Of a stretch of 64,000 nucleotides of DNA, positions 35,226 through 45,359 are shown piece after piece. This stretch comes from RPQJ01 sp052035645 (GTDB taxonomy: Bacteria; Pseudomonadota; Gammaproteobacteria; Steroidobacterales; Steroidobacteraceae). The position numbers and the translations under genes were made by a program. Location of the stretch: assembly GCA_052035645.1 (NCBI GenBank), contig JBPOHK010000025.1:17206-81205 (forward strand), given 5' to 3'. The notes below the pieces were generated by a model. That model worked only from the letters and a program-made list of their open reading frames with translations. It did not search any database and was not told the DNA's origin. Each line of letters starts with the position of its first letter. Position 1 is the stretch's first letter.

Positions 35226-37913
35226 TCAGCCGTTGACGACCGCGCCGCGCTGGATGCGCTGCGGCGAGGCGATGCCGTAGCCCTGCGCGTAGTCCACGCC
35301 GAGGCTGCGCAGCATGTTGATGATCTCGGCGTTCTCGGCGAACTCGGCGATGGTCAGCTTGCCGGTGAGGTGCCCGATCTCGTTGATCGAGCGCACCATC
35401 TCGCGGTCGATCGGGTCGTGCAGGATCTCCTTCACGAAGCTGCCGTCGATCTTGAGGAAGTCGACCGGGAAGTGCTTCAGGTAGCCGAACGACGACAGGC
35501 CGGTGCCGAAGTCGTCGAGCGCGAACTTGCAGCCGAGTTCCTTCAGCGCCTGGATGAAGCGGTTCGCCTGCGAGAAGCTCGCGATGGCCGCCGTCTCGGT
35601 GATCTCGAAGCAGATCTTCGAGCCGTCGATGCCGCTGCGGTGGAACTGGTCGATCACGAACGGCAGGAACTTGTCGTCGCCGAGGCTCTGCCCGGACAGG
35701 TTGATCGAGCACAGCGCGAGGCGCTCGCGCTCGTCGGCCTCCGAGACCAGCCAGCGCAGGGCATGCTCGACCACCCAGCGGTCGATGGCCGGCGTCAGGC
35801 CGTAGCGCTCGGCCGCGTTGATGAAGTTGTCGGGCGAGACGATCTTGCCGGCCTCGTCCTTCATGCGCAGCAGCAGCTCGTAGTGGGCGCCCGGGTCCGC
35901 CTTCTGCAGCGGCTGGATGGTCATCCGGTACAGCTCGAAGCGCGACTCCTCGAGCGCGTTGTTGATCTTGGCGGCCCACTGCATCTCCTTGCGGCGACGC
36001 ATCAGGTCCATGTCGTTTTCCTGGAAGCTGTAGACCTTGTTGCGTCCCGCCTCCTTGGCCGCCTGGCACGCGCTGTCGGCGGCCGACAGCAGCGCCGCCA
36101 CGTCCTCGCTCTCGCCCGTGATCGGCACGACGCCGACCGAGCAGCCCAGCCGGAACGTGCGCTCCTCCCAGACGAACTTGTAGTTGCGGATCGTCTCGCG
36201 CAGCTGGTCGGCCATGCGCAGCGCTTCCTCGAGCGAGCAGCTCTCGAACAGCACGCCGAACTCGTCGCCGCCGAGGCGCGACAGCGTGTCGCGCCAGCGG
36301 ATCTTGGTCTTCAGCAGCGCGCCGACCTGCCCGAGCAGCGCGTCGCCCGCGCTGTGGCCGCAGGTGTCGTTGATGATCTTGAACTGGTCGACGTCGATGT
36401 GGCAGAGCGCGTAGGCCGTCTCGCGGGCCTTGGCGCTTCGCAGCGCGCGCTCGAGGCGCTGCTCGAACTCGCGGCGATTCACGAGGCCCGTCAGGATGTC
36501 GTGGCTGGCGTGGTACGAGAGCTTGCGGTTCAGCTCGCGGCTCTCGCTGACGTCGTGGAACACGAGCACGCCGCCCGAGATCGCGCCCGACCCGTCGCGG
36601 ATCGGCGAGGCGGTGCTCTCGATGTACATCTCGTTGCCGTCGCGCTTGATCAGCAGCGTCGGGCGCACCGACTTGATGGCCCGCGCGCGGCGGATGGCGA
36701 CCGAGAGCGGGTTCTCGAGCGGCTCGCAGGTCTCCTCGTGGAAGCCGCGGAAGATCTCGTCGATGTGCTTGCCCTGCGCCTCCTCGAAGCGCCAGCCGGT
36801 CAGGTCCTCCGCCACGGGGTTGAGGTACTCGACGGTGAGCTGGCCGTCGGTCGTGATCACGCCGTCGCCGATCGACTGCAGCGTGATCTGCGCGCTCTCC
36901 TTCTCCTTGAAGAGCGCGTCCTCGTAGAGCTTGCGCTCGGTGACGTCGAGCTCGACGCCGACCAGGCGGCGCAGCCGGCCGGTCGGATCGACTCGCGCGC
37001 GCGCCCGGCTCACGACCCAGCGCCACTCGCCGCTGGTGTGCCGCATCCGGTGCATGCTCTCGAACATCGGCGTCTTGCCGGCGATGTGGTCGCGGATCAG
37101 CGCCTGCACGCGCGCCATGTCGTCGGGGTGGACGAGGCGGCGCCAGTCGGGCGAGACGTGCGGGTCGTGCTCGTCGTAGCCCAGCATCTTGCGCCAGGCC
37201 GGCGAGAAGTAGACCGAGTTGTTCTCGACGTCGAAGTCCCAGAGGCCGTCGTTCGCGGCCGGCAGCGAGAGCGCGTTGCGCTCCTCCAGCTTGCCGAGGT
37301 AGCGCGCGGTGCGCAGGCGCTCGAGCCCCCCGGCGAAGCTCGAGGCGACGAGCTTCAGCATCAGGTGCAGGTTGGCGTCCCAGCCGGCGGCGCGCGGCTG
37401 CGAGGAGAACAGGCCGACGAAGCCGGCGACCCGCGCGTTCGGCAAGAACCCGCAGAGCAGCGCCGAGCGGACGTTCAGGGCCGCGAGACGGGCCGCATCC
37501 ACGGCGTGCTCGCGGCGCGGCTGCAGCGTGTCGCGCATTTCCGCGATGCGCAGGTGCGGGAGCTTCTCGGTGCTGAACGGCAGCTGGTCGAAGGACTCGC
37601 CCCTGAGCACCTGCGGGTCGAAGGGCGCCAGCAGCCCGGTCGCGCTCGCGATGCGATCGACGATGCGGCGCTCGGGGTCGAGCAGCGCGATGCAGATGGC
37701 GTCGACGTCGGTGGCGTCGCGCAGGGCCTCGAGGTTGCGCTTGACGCTGTTGTCGCCCGTCTCGCTGGTGAGCGACTGGAAGTCGACGGCGACCTTGGTG
37801 ACGAGGACGTCGAGCCCGACGGACGCGCGGCCGCCGCTGCCGAAAACGACCTGGGTGGCGAGGAAATCCGGGGTTTCCTGTTCGTCACCCGCCTCGGGCG
37901 GAGTCGTGGCCAT
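35226..37913 (-). CDS. PAS-GGDEF-EAL cyclic-di-GMP signalling protein
   Basis: The 895-residue cytoplasmic protein has no membrane helix. An N-terminal GAF-like region (about 30-190) precedes two PAS domains (about 205-330 and 330-450), a GGDEF domain with intact GGDEF near residue 549, and an EAL domain. The EAL site reads ELL at about 678 instead of EAL but keeps the Glu. NLSGQ, EITETA, DDFGTG (about 800), KIDGSF and a final Gln-Gly motif are all present, so both synthase and phosphodiesterase activities are possible. It could control motility by type IV pili encoded elsewhere in the window. It is followed by no cotranscribed gene. Confidence 0.95.
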   Translation of the reverse strand: MATTPPEAGDEQETPDFLATQVVFGSGGRASVGLDVLVTKVAVDFQSLTSETGDNSVKRNLEALRDATDVDAICIALLDPERRIVDRIASATGLLAPFDPQVLRGESFDQLPFSTEKLPHLRIAEMRDTLQPRREHAVDAARLAALNVRSALLCGFLPNARVAGFVGLFSSQPRAAGWDANLHLMLKLVASSFAGGLERLRTARYLGKLEERNALSLPAANDGLWDFDVENNSVYFSPAWRKMLGYDEHDPHVSPDWRRLVHPDDMARVQALIRDHIAGKTPMFESMHRMRHTSGEWRWVVSRARARVDPTGRLRRLVGVELDVTERKLYEDALFKEKESAQITLQSIGDGVITTDGQLTVEYLNPVAEDLTGWRFEEAQGKHIDEIFRGFHEETCEPLENPLSVAIRRARAIKSVRPTLLIKRDGNEMYIESTASPIRDGSGAISGGVLVFHDVSESRELNRKLSYHASHDILTGLVNRREFEQRLERALRSAKARETAYALCHIDVDQFKIINDTCGHSAGDALLGQVGALLKTKIRWRDTLSRLGGDEFGVLFESCSLEEALRMADQLRETIRNYKFVWEERTFRLGCSVGVVPITGESEDVAALLSAADSACQAAKEAGRNKVYSFQENDMDLMRRRKEMQWAAKINNALEESRFELYRMTIQPLQKADPGAHYELLLRMKDEAGKIVSPDNFINAAERYGLTPAIDRWVVEHALRWLVSEADERERLALCSINLSGQSLGDDKFLPFVIDQFHRSGIDGSKICFEITETAAIASFSQANRFIQALKELGCKFALDDFGTGLSSFGYLKHFPVDFLKIDGSFVKEILHDPIDREMVRSINEIGHLTGKLTIAEFAENAEIINMLRSLGVDYAQGYGIASPQRIQRGAVVNG

Positions 37914-38067
37914 CGCGCTGTTCGTCGCTCCCCTGTCCCGCGAGCCGGACTGGTCGGGTCAGTCTGGCAGTCCGTCGCGGCGTTGCACGGACCTGCCACA
38001 CACTTTCCCCAGGCCGGTCCCCCAATCAGTTGCAGCGCATTCTGACACAGGCGCTTAGGAATTCAAG

Positions 38068-39825
38068 CTAACTTACTGTATTTATTGACGCATTTGGTGG
38101 GACATAAAGTCGGGCACGCGCGAGGTCACCGCGCGCGGCACATGCCGCGTCGGGCTCGCCGCTCACGAGGAACCATTGCGCGCGATTGGCGCGCCCGATC
38201 TCGACCGCGTGCGTGTCCCTGAAGCACATCTCGCGCGTCTTGTGATCGATGAGCAGCGCGCGCCCGGGCCGCGCCGCGAGCCACGCCGCGGCGTCGTCCG
38301 CCTCGGCCTGCTTCTCGCGCCAGCGCGCGTGGCCGAAGTTGAAGCTCGGCCGGCGCAGTTCGAGCAGGTACTGCTCCTTGGCGCTCACCAGGCCGAGCTC
38401 GGCGACGCCGGCACTCGCCTGCTCGACCCGCGCCATGAAGTCGCGGCCGGAGCGCACGCCGTCGATGCGCGGGTACACGACGAAGCTCACCGTGAGCAGC
38501 GCGAGCCCGAAGCCCGCGCCGTACGCCAGCCAGCCGTCGCGCAGGCGGAACACCGCGACGGCCGCACCCGCGCCGAGCGCCACGAGCGCGAGGGGCAGCG
38601 ACGGATGCAGGTCGTACTTCTCGAACATGTCCGCGTCCGCCGCGTTGCTGACGGCGAAGAACACGGCCGCCCCGGCGGCGCCGACGGCCATGGCGACGGC
38701 CAGCGCGAACGCAAGCCGGCGCGGCCCGCGGGCGCGCAGCAGCTCCGGCAGCCACGGCGCGGCGGCCATGGCGAGCGCGGGCACGGCCGGCAGCACGTAC
38801 ACGCCGCGCTTGCCCGAACTCGCGCTGAAGAACAGCAGCACGATCACGACCCAGCAGAGCAGCACCGCGGTCACGGTGTCCCGCTCGCGCCAGGCGGTGC
38901 GCCAGCGCGGCCACAGCCAGGGCACCAGCGCGACGAGCGGCAGCCACAGGAACGGCACGACCTTCACGAGGTAGAACCAGAACGGCTCGTGGTGGTGCCA
39001 GGCGTCCGCGTAGCGGGTGACCGTCTGGTGGAAGAGGATCTCGTTGCGGTAATCGAGCAGTTCGCCGCCCGCCGAGGTGGCCAGCAGCATGGGCAGGAAC
39101 CACACGGCGATGGCGGCGAGCAGGCACACCGGCGCCGCGAACCAGTGCGGATCGCGGTGAGGCGCGGTGACCGGCCAGCCGCGCGCGGCGAACACCACCC
39201 AGGGGACGAGCGCCAGCAGCGGCAGGAACCCGACGCCCTTGGTGATGACGCCGAAACCCGCGGCGGCCCAGCCGAGCAGGAACCAGCCGAAGGCCGGCCC
39301 GGCCGCGAGGTGGCGCAGCAGTCCGTACAGCCCGAGCGTGGTCAGGAAGCAGAGCGTGCCGTCGATCTGTGCCTGCCGTGCCTGCCACACGAACTGGAAG
39401 GTGACGAGCAGCAGCAGCGCGCCGGCGAACGCCACTTCGCGGCCGCGCAGGCGGCGCAGCAGGTCGTAGACCAGCAGCACGGTGCCGATGCCCGCGAGCA
39501 GCGACGGCAGCAGGAAACCCACGCGCATCGAGCCGGTGACGGCCATCGCGGCCGCCATCATCCAGAAGTACAGCGGCGGCTTGTCGGCGTAGAGATCGCC
39601 GCCCACGCGCGGGATGAGCCAGTCGCCGGAGCGCAGCATGTCCTGTGCGACCAGCGCGAAGCGCGGCTCGTCCGCCGGCCATGGATCGCGCAGCCCGAGG
39701 CCCGCGCCCATCAGCAGCAGCGCGAGCCCGACGAGCCAGAGCACGTCCACGAGCACGTCGCGGCCGCGCGCCTGGCCCGGACGCAGCAGCCTGTCGAGCA
39801 GCGGGGACGCGCCCGCCCCGGACAC
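38068..39825 (-). CDS. ArnT-like polyprenyl-phosphate-dependent glycosyltransferase
   Basis: The 585-residue membrane protein has about 12 helices and a C-terminal periplasmic domain. The first periplasmic loop has DPWPADEPRFALVAQDML and YADKPPLYFW, the GT83/PMT-family signature with catalytic Asp/Glu. It moves a sugar from polyprenyl phosphate to an envelope acceptor such as lipid A. GTG at 39825 is placed right behind the stop of the upstream GT2 gene. This pair, GT2 then ArnT-like, is the usual donor-maker/user arrangement; the sugar is not known. Confidence 0.88.
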   Translation of the reverse strand: MSGAGASPLLDRLLRPGQARGRDVLVDVLWLVGLALLLMGAGLGLRDPWPADEPRFALVAQDMLRSGDWLIPRVGGDLYADKPPLYFWMMAAAMAVTGSMRVGFLLPSLLAGIGTVLLVYDLLRRLRGREVAFAGALLLLVTFQFVWQARQAQIDGTLCFLTTLGLYGLLRHLAAGPAFGWFLLGWAAAGFGVITKGVGFLPLLALVPWVVFAARGWPVTAPHRDPHWFAAPVCLLAAIAVWFLPMLLATSAGGELLDYRNEILFHQTVTRYADAWHHHEPFWFYLVKVVPFLWLPLVALVPWLWPRWRTAWRERDTVTAVLLCWVVIVLLFFSASSGKRGVYVLPAVPALAMAAAPWLPELLRARGPRRLAFALAVAMAVGAAGAAVFFAVSNAADADMFEKYDLHPSLPLALVALGAGAAVAVFRLRDGWLAYGAGFGLALLTVSFVVYPRIDGVRSGRDFMARVEQASAGVAELGLVSAKEQYLLELRRPSFNFGHARWREKQAEADDAAAWLAARPGRALLIDHKTREMCFRDTHAVEIGRANRAQWFLVSGEPDAACAARGDLARARLYVPPNASINTVS

Positions 39826-40584
39826 TCAGGTTTCCTCGGTGATGGCGACGCGCGGCGAGGCGCGCTTGATCAGCCAGCGCAGGCCCCAGAGGTCCACGAT
39901 GCCCACCCACAGGCGGTTGTGCAGGCCGTACTTGGACTGGCCGCGCGTGCGCTCGCGGTGGTTGACCGGCACCGACACCACCTCGTAACCCTCGCGCTGG
40001 TACAGCGCGGGCATGAACCGGTGCATGTTCTTGAACCGCGGCATGTCCATGAAGACGGCCCGGTCGAAGACCTTGATGCCGCAACCGGTGTCCGGGGTGC
40101 CGTCCGCGAGGAACCAGCCGCGCACGCCGTTCGCGACGCGCGAGGACAGGCGCCGCAGCCAGGTGTCGCGCCGCGTGGTGCGGTTGCCCATCACCAGCCG
40201 CAGCCGCGGGCCGCCCGCACGCATCGCGTCGAGCAGCTTCGGGATGTCGGCCGGGTCGTTCTGGCCGTCGCCGTCGAGGGTCGCGATCAGCGGGGCGCGC
40301 GCCTCGCGCACGCCGGTCGCGACCGCTGCGCTCTGGCCCGAGCGCAGCGAATGGCGGATCAGCCGGATCTCCGGCATGCCCTGCGCGCGCGCCTCGATCA
40401 CCGCCCGGGCGGTGCCGTCGGTGCTGCCGTCGTCGACGAACACCGTTTCGAACGCGTGGCGCCCGGCGAGGGCCGCGTGGATCTCCTGCGCGAGCGGCAG
40501 GACGTTGTCTTCCTCGTTGCAGACCGGGATGACGACGGAGACGTCCGGTCGGCCGGCAGGAGCATTGGTGGCATTGGCAGTCAA
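39826..40584 (-). CDS. Family 2 glycosyltransferase (polyprenyl-phosphate sugar synthase-like)
   Basis: The 252-residue protein has a DPM1-like GT-A fold: VSVVIPVCNEEDNV, FVDDGSTDGTA (nucleotide-sugar site), DGDGQNDP (DxD metal site) and the conserved HRERTRGQSKYG. It lacks the two C-terminal helices of ArnC-type enzymes. It likely loads a sugar on polyprenyl phosphate for the ArnT-like enzyme whose gene follows without a gap. TTG at 40584 is a tentative start, since no ATG occurs before the first motif. The 93-nt spacer to the divergent CDF gene should hold both promoters. Confidence 0.88.
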   Translation of the reverse strand: MTANATNAPAGRPDVSVVIPVCNEEDNVLPLAQEIHAALAGRHAFETVFVDDGSTDGTARAVIEARAQGMPEIRLIRHSLRSGQSAAVATGVREARAPLIATLDGDGQNDPADIPKLLDAMRAGGPRLRLVMGNRTTRRDTWLRRLSSRVANGVRGWFLADGTPDTGCGIKVFDRAVFMDMPRFKNMHRFMPALYQREGYEVVSVPVNHRERTRGQSKYGLHNRLWVGIVDLWGLRWLIKRASPRVAITEET

Positions 40585-40677
40585 GGATCGGGCCCCGCGC
40601 AGGAGTGTCGTAGAATCCCGGCCCGCCCCCGGCCGGCCGGCGGGTAGTATAAACGGTCGGCACGACAGAGCCCGCTC

Positions 40678-41583
40678 GTGAGCACCAACGCCGCACATCC
40701 GCACCCGCATCGCCACGATTCCGACAGCCGGCGCCTCGGCTGGGCGCTCGTGATCACGGGCGGATTCATGCTGGTCGAGGTCGTCGGCGGCTGGGTCGCC
40801 GGCTCCCTCGCCCTGATTGCGGACGCCGGCCACATGCTCACCGACTCGGCGGCGCTGCTGCTCGCCTGGCTCGCGGCGCGCCTCGCCGAGCAGCCCGCCG
40901 TCCCCGGCCGCACCTACGGCTACCACCGGGCGCAGGTGATCGCGGCCTTCGTCAATGCGCTGGCGCTGTTCGCGGTCGTGGCCTGGATCGCGTACGAGGC
41001 CGTGCAGAGGCTCGCCGCGCCCCACCCGGTCCAGGGCGCCACGATGCTCGGCATCGCGCTCGCGGGCCTGGCGGCGAACCTCGCCGTCTACCGCATGCTG
41101 GGCCACGACCACGGCGGGGACAACATCAACGTCAGCGCGGCCCGCCTGCACGTGCTCGGCGACCTGCTCGGCTCGATCGGCGCCGCGGTCGCGGCCGTGG
41201 TGATCCTCGCGACCGGCTGGACGCCGATCGACCCGATCCTCTCCCTGCTGATGGCGGCGCTGATCGTGCGCGGCGCGTGGCGGCTGCTGCGCGAATCGAC
41301 CCACATCCTCATGGAGCACACGCCCGCCCACGTCGACCTCGCGGCGCTGCAGGCCCGGCTGATGAGCCGGGTGCCGGGCATCCGCGACGTGCACGACGTG
41401 CACTGCTGGTCGCTCACCAGCGGCCAGACCATGCTGAGCCTGCACGTGGCGCTCGGCGGCGGCGCCGACGCCGCGGTCGCGCTGCGCGAGGCCAAGCGCG
41501 TGCTGGCGGAGGACTTCGCCGTGGCGCATTCCGCGCTGCAGATCGAGCAGGGCGAGTGCCCGGACGAAGCCTGCCGCCTATGA
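40678..41583 (+). CDS. zitB: CDF zinc exporter (ZitB-like)
   Basis: This is a 301-residue cation diffusion facilitator. The N terminus is His-rich (HPHPHRHD), helix 2 carries IADAGHMLTD, helix 5 HVLGDLLGSIGA, and the C-terminal domain HDVHCWSLTSGQ. It should remove Zn(II) from the cytoplasm by proton exchange. It is the third CDF gene of the window and lies outside the metal island, with GC typical of the core genome. It starts with GTG and overlaps the following acyltransferase by ATGA. Confidence 0.92.
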   Translation: MSTNAAHPHPHRHDSDSRRLGWALVITGGFMLVEVVGGWVAGSLALIADAGHMLTDSAALLLAWLAARLAEQPAVPGRTYGYHRAQVIAAFVNALALFAVVAWIAYEAVQRLAAPHPVQGATMLGIALAGLAANLAVYRMLGHDHGGDNINVSAARLHVLGDLLGSIGAAVAAVVILATGWTPIDPILSLLMAALIVRGAWRLLRESTHILMEHTPAHVDLAALQARLMSRVPGIRDVHDVHCWSLTSGQTMLSLHVALGGGADAAVALREAKRVLAEDFAVAHSALQIEQGECPDEACRL

Positions 41584-42356
41584 CCGACGCGACCGGGGAC
41601 GACGACGGCGAGTCGGGCGCGCAGCCGCGCAACACGCTCTACCGCAAGGTCGCCAAGGGCCGCCGCCGGCTCACGCCGGCCCGGCTCCTGCTCTACCGCG
41701 TGGCCGTGGTCGTCGGCTGGTGGCTGGTGCGCTTCCTCTGGGCCACCTGCCGCGTGCACCGCGTGATCGGCGTGGAGCCGGCGCGCGCGGCGGTCGCCAG
41801 CGCGAAATCCGTGATCCCGGTGTACTGGCACCAGCACGTGCTGTTCGGAGGCCGCGCGGTGCTCGACCTGCGCGAGGCCGGCCTCAAGGCGGGCTTCCTC
41901 ATCAGCCCGTCGGTCGACGGCACGGCACCCGCGATGCTGGTGGAGAAGGTCGGCGGCCACGTCATCCGCGGTTCCTCGACCCACACCGGGGCCCGGGCGC
42001 TGCGCGATTTCTACGAGACCGTCGTGCGCCAGCAGGTCTCCCCCGCCATCACCCCCGACGGACCGCGCGGCCCGCTGCACGAGTTCAAGCCGGGCGCGGT
42101 GTTGCTGGCACAGATCACCGGCAAGCCCATCCTGCCGGTGAGCGTGGCGGCGTCGCGGTGCTACACGTTCCGCACCTGGGACCGCTTCGAACTGCCCTGG
42201 CCGTTCAGCCGCGTGGTGATCGCCTACGGCGAACCGGTACAGGTGCCTCGCGTGATGGACGCGGACCGACTCGCGCGGATGCAGGCGGAGATGCGCCAGC
42301 GCCTGCTCGACCTGCACGGGCAGGCGCGCCGCGCGCTGGCCGAACCCCCGGGCTGA
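41580..42356 (+). CDS. DUF374/lysophospholipid acyltransferase-like protein
   Basis: The 258-residue protein has an N-terminal hydrophobic anchor (VAVVVGWWLVRFLWA), then VYWHQHVLF in place of the acyltransferase HX4D box, a SVDGTAPAMLVEKVGGHVIRGSS segment, and TPDGPRGPLHEFK. This is the DUF374/LPLAT pattern. It may acylate a lipid in the inner membrane. ATG at 41580 overlaps the zitB stop. It lies next to an acyl-AMP ligase-carrier fusion and two LpxL-like acyltransferases, suggesting a lipid-modification locus. The 208-nt gap after it shows nothing clear. Confidence 0.82.
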   Translation: MTDATGDDDGESGAQPRNTLYRKVAKGRRRLTPARLLLYRVAVVVGWWLVRFLWATCRVHRVIGVEPARAAVASAKSVIPVYWHQHVLFGGRAVLDLREAGLKAGFLISPSVDGTAPAMLVEKVGGHVIRGSSTHTGARALRDFYETVVRQQVSPAITPDGPRGPLHEFKPGAVLLAQITGKPILPVSVAASRCYTFRTWDRFELPWPFSRVVIAYGEPVQVPRVMDADRLARMQAEMRQRLLDLHGQARRALAEPPG

Positions 42357-42564
42357 CGAAACCGTCAGCCGCCACCGCAAGGGGCTGCGGCCGCGTCGGC
42401 GAGGCCCCGCGCATGGCCCGCACTGGCCGCGTGTAGTACGATGGCGCCGCCGTCCGCGGGAGTCCCCCGTCCGCGCCGCACGGCCTCGCGCACGCCGTGA
42501 CGAACAAAGCCATCCCCGCCCGCGAGGCCTCGGCTCCGACCAGCCCCATTCGAGTCGCGACACG

Positions 42565-44520
42565 ATGATCAAGTACCAGACGCTGCCCGAGATGCTCGAC
42601 GACCGCGCGAGCGGCCCGGGCGCGATCGCCTACCTGGAGGGCGAAGGCGCCGAGAAGACGCTCCGGCTGTCGGAGCTGCGCCGGCGCGCGCTCGGCATCC
42701 TCCACCACCTGCAGCGCCTCGGCGCGAAGCCGGGCGACAAGCTGATCCTGCACGTCGCGAGCAACGAGCAATTCATCGACGCGTACTGGGCCTGCCTGTA
42801 CGGCGGCATCGTGCCGGTGCCCGTGGCCGTCGGCATCAGCGACGAGCACAAGCACAAGCTGCTGCGCATCGCGAAGCAGCTCGGCTCGCCGTTCCTCTAC
42901 ACGGACAAGAAGCTGCGCGAGCGCCTCGCCGCCTTCGCCGAGGCGAGCGGCGATCCCGAGGCCTGGGCGGCGCTCAGGCCGCGCACCTTCCTGATCGACC
43001 AGCTCGACGACATCTCCCGCGAAGGCACGCGCGCGCAGCTCTCCGCCGGCGACGTCGCGTTCATCCAGTTCTCCTCGGGCTCGACCAGCGAGCCGAAGGG
43101 CGTGGTGCTGACCCACGGCAACATCCTCGCCAATGCCGAGGGCTCGCGCCAGGCGGCGGGCTTTTCCCCGGAGGACGTGTCGCTCAGCTGGATGCCGCTC
43201 ACCCACGACATGGGGCTGATCGGCTTCCACCTGTTCATGATGTACGCGGGCGTGCAGCAGCACCTGATGCCGACCGACCTGTTCGTGCGCCGCGCGCTGA
43301 TGTGGCTCAAGTGGTGCTCCGCGAAGCGCGTCACCATCACCTGCTCGCCGAACTTCGGCTACCGCCACTGCCTGCGCGCGCTCGGCGAGAAGACGCTCGA
43401 CGACGTGCGTCTCGAGTCGGTGCGCCTGGTGTTCAACGGCGCGGAACCGATCTCCGTCGAGCTGGCCGAGGAATTCCTCGACCGCATGGCGCCGCTCGGC
43501 CTGCGGCGCGAGGCGATGTACCCGGTGTACGGGCTCGCCGAGGCCTCGCTCGCCATCAGCTTCCCGCCGCCCGGCCGCCCGTACCGGCACATCACGGTCG
43601 ACCGCCGCTCGCTCGGCATCGGTTCGCAGGCGCGCCCGGTGGGCGCCGGCGAGCCGACGGCGCTCAGGATCATGAGCGAGGGCAAGCCGATTCCGTACGC
43701 CCGGGTGAAGCTCGTGGACGACGCGGGCGCGGAGGTCGCCGCGGACGTGGTCGGCCACCTGCTGATCGCGGGCGACAACGTCACGCGCGGCTATTTCGAG
43801 AACCCCGCGGCGAACGCGGCGGCGCTGACCGGCGACGGCTGGCTGCGCACGGGCGACCTCGCGCTGTGGCACGAGGACGAGCTGTACGTGACGGGCCGCG
43901 CCAAGGAGATCATCTTCGTCAACGGCCAGAACTACTACCCGCACGACCTCGAGGCCCTGCTGCAGACCGAGCCCGGGCTCGAACTCGGCAAGGTCGTCGC
44001 GGCGGGCGCCCGCCTGCCGGGTTCGCCGGGCGACGAGTTGGTGCTGTTCGTGCTGCACCGGAGCGACGTGCGCGACTTCGTGCCGCTCGCCACCCGTGCG
44101 ATGCACCTCGTGAACGAGCACGCCGGCGTCGAGGTGGCGCGCGTGGTGCCGGTGAAGCGCATCCCGAAGACGACCAGCGGCAAGCTGCAGCGCAGCGCGA
44201 TGGCCGAGGCGCTCGAAAACGGCGAGTTCGCCGCGGAACTGGCCGAGTTCGACGCGGCGTGGCAGGCCCTGCACGGCCACGGGCGGGCGGCGGCCGGGCG
44301 CATCGAGCAGCAATTGAAGGCGATCGTCGACGACGCGATGCCGGGCAAGCACGTCGACGTCGACGACAACCTCTTCGACGTCGGCGCGAGCTCGCTCACC
44401 CTGATCCAGATCCACGAGAAGATCGACGAGCTCTACCCGGGCGCGGTCGACCTGACCGAGCTGTTCGATTTTCCGACCATCGCCCAGCTCGCGAAGCACC
44501 TCGAGACCAAGGTTCAGTAG
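42565..44520 (+). CDS. Fatty acyl-AMP ligase-like enzyme fused to an acyl carrier domain
   Basis: The 651-residue protein has an adenylation domain with P-loop FSSGSTSEPKGV at about residues 169-180, WMPLTHDMGLIGFH as in fatty acyl-AMP ligases, VYGLAEAS, TGDLA, and a C-terminal catalytic Lys region (TTSGKLQRS). A carrier-protein domain follows with DNLFDVGASSL, where Ser610 should carry phosphopantetheine. It would adenylate a fatty acid and load it onto its own carrier, not CoA. Adjacent acyltransferases are plausible acceptors of the chain. It is convergent with the LpxL-like gene, overlapping by 7 nt. Confidence 0.88.
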   Translation: MIKYQTLPEMLDDRASGPGAIAYLEGEGAEKTLRLSELRRRALGILHHLQRLGAKPGDKLILHVASNEQFIDAYWACLYGGIVPVPVAVGISDEHKHKLLRIAKQLGSPFLYTDKKLRERLAAFAEASGDPEAWAALRPRTFLIDQLDDISREGTRAQLSAGDVAFIQFSSGSTSEPKGVVLTHGNILANAEGSRQAAGFSPEDVSLSWMPLTHDMGLIGFHLFMMYAGVQQHLMPTDLFVRRALMWLKWCSAKRVTITCSPNFGYRHCLRALGEKTLDDVRLESVRLVFNGAEPISVELAEEFLDRMAPLGLRREAMYPVYGLAEASLAISFPPPGRPYRHITVDRRSLGIGSQARPVGAGEPTALRIMSEGKPIPYARVKLVDDAGAEVAADVVGHLLIAGDNVTRGYFENPAANAAALTGDGWLRTGDLALWHEDELYVTGRAKEIIFVNGQNYYPHDLEALLQTEPGLELGKVVAAGARLPGSPGDELVLFVLHRSDVRDFVPLATRAMHLVNEHAGVEVARVVPVKRIPKTTSGKLQRSAMAEALENGEFAAELAEFDAAWQALHGHGRAAAGRIEQQLKAIVDDAMPGKHVDVDDNLFDVGASSLTLIQIHEKIDELYPGAVDLTELFDFPTIAQLAKHLETKVQ

Positions 44521-45359
44521 ACGGCGCGCCGGAGCTTCCAGCGCCGGTGGCTCCACCACCAGCCGGCCGGGTCCTCGCGGATCCAGGCTTCCAGTTCGCG
44601 CGCGTAGCGCTCGGTGAGCGCGCCGTTCGGCAGGCGTTCGCCCGGCTCGTTGAGCGCGCGCAGTTCGAGCGCGTACCGGCCGCGCCCGAGCCGGCGCATC
44701 TTCACCAGGACCGCCTGCGAGCGCAGGGCGCGAGTGATCAGCTCGGGCCCGAGGTAGAAGGCGGTGTCCTGGTGCAGGAACTCCAGCCAGTGCTTCTCCG
44801 GGCTGCTCTTCGGCACCTGGTCCGCGACCAGGCCGATGGCCCCGGCCTCGCGAAAGCGCGCGAGTTCCTGCAGCACGGACTTCGCCGGCACCATCCGCGC
44901 GCCGAACCGCGCGCGCAGGTCGAGGAACCAGCGGTCCGCGCGCGCGTTGCGCATGGGCTTGTACAGGCCGAGCAGGCGCGGCCCGAGATCGAGCGACAGC
45001 CGCAGCAGCATCCATTCCCAGTTGCCGTGGTGGGCGCCGGCGAGCACCAGCGGCCGCGGCGGCTGCGCGGCGGCGAGCAGCGCGGGATCGTCGACGGTCA
45101 CGCGCCGCCGCAGTTCGTCGGCGGTGAGGTGGCGCGCGTACAGGAGTTCGGCGAAGACCTCGCCCTGGCGTCGCACGTACTCCCGCTCGATCGCGCGTCG
45201 CTCGCCGGGCGCGTGCCCGGGAAAGGAACGCGCCAGGTTCTCGCGCATCACGCGGCGGCGGAAGCCGAACACGCCGAGCACCAGCCACGCGAGCAGCCCG
45301 AACAGAGCGTAGTAGACGCGCAGCCGCAGCGGCTCGGCAGGGAGGTCGTCAGGCGTCAT
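44514..45359 (-). CDS. LpxL/HtrB-family lysophospholipid acyltransferase (second copy)
   Basis: The 281-residue protein has an N-terminal membrane anchor and the HX4(D/E) acyltransferase box HHGNWEW, with VADQVPKSSPEKHWLEFL downstream, as in late lipid A acyltransferases. It may add a secondary acyl chain to lipid A or act on another lipid. It overlaps the preceding homologue by 11 nt, so the pair is an operon. The two proteins are related but clearly different, hence not a recent duplication. Confidence 0.88.
   Translation of the reverse strand: MTPDDLPAEPLRLRVYYALFGLLAWLVLGVFGFRRRVMRENLARSFPGHAPGERRAIEREYVRRQGEVFAELLYARHLTADELRRRVTVDDPALLAAAQPPRPLVLAGAHHGNWEWMLLRLSLDLGPRLLGLYKPMRNARADRWFLDLRARFGARMVPAKSVLQELARFREAGAIGLVADQVPKSSPEKHWLEFLHQDTAFYLGPELITRALRSQAVLVKMRRLGRGRYALELRALNEPGERLPNGALTERYARELEAWIREDPAGWWWSHRRWKLRRAVY

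Noticed and set aside
38040..38110. Terminator or promoter in the AT-rich stretch between the ArnT-like and GGDEF-EAL genes
   Set aside because: A TTGAAT-like box is present on the minus strand, but no good -10 at normal spacing and no clear hairpin could be drawn.
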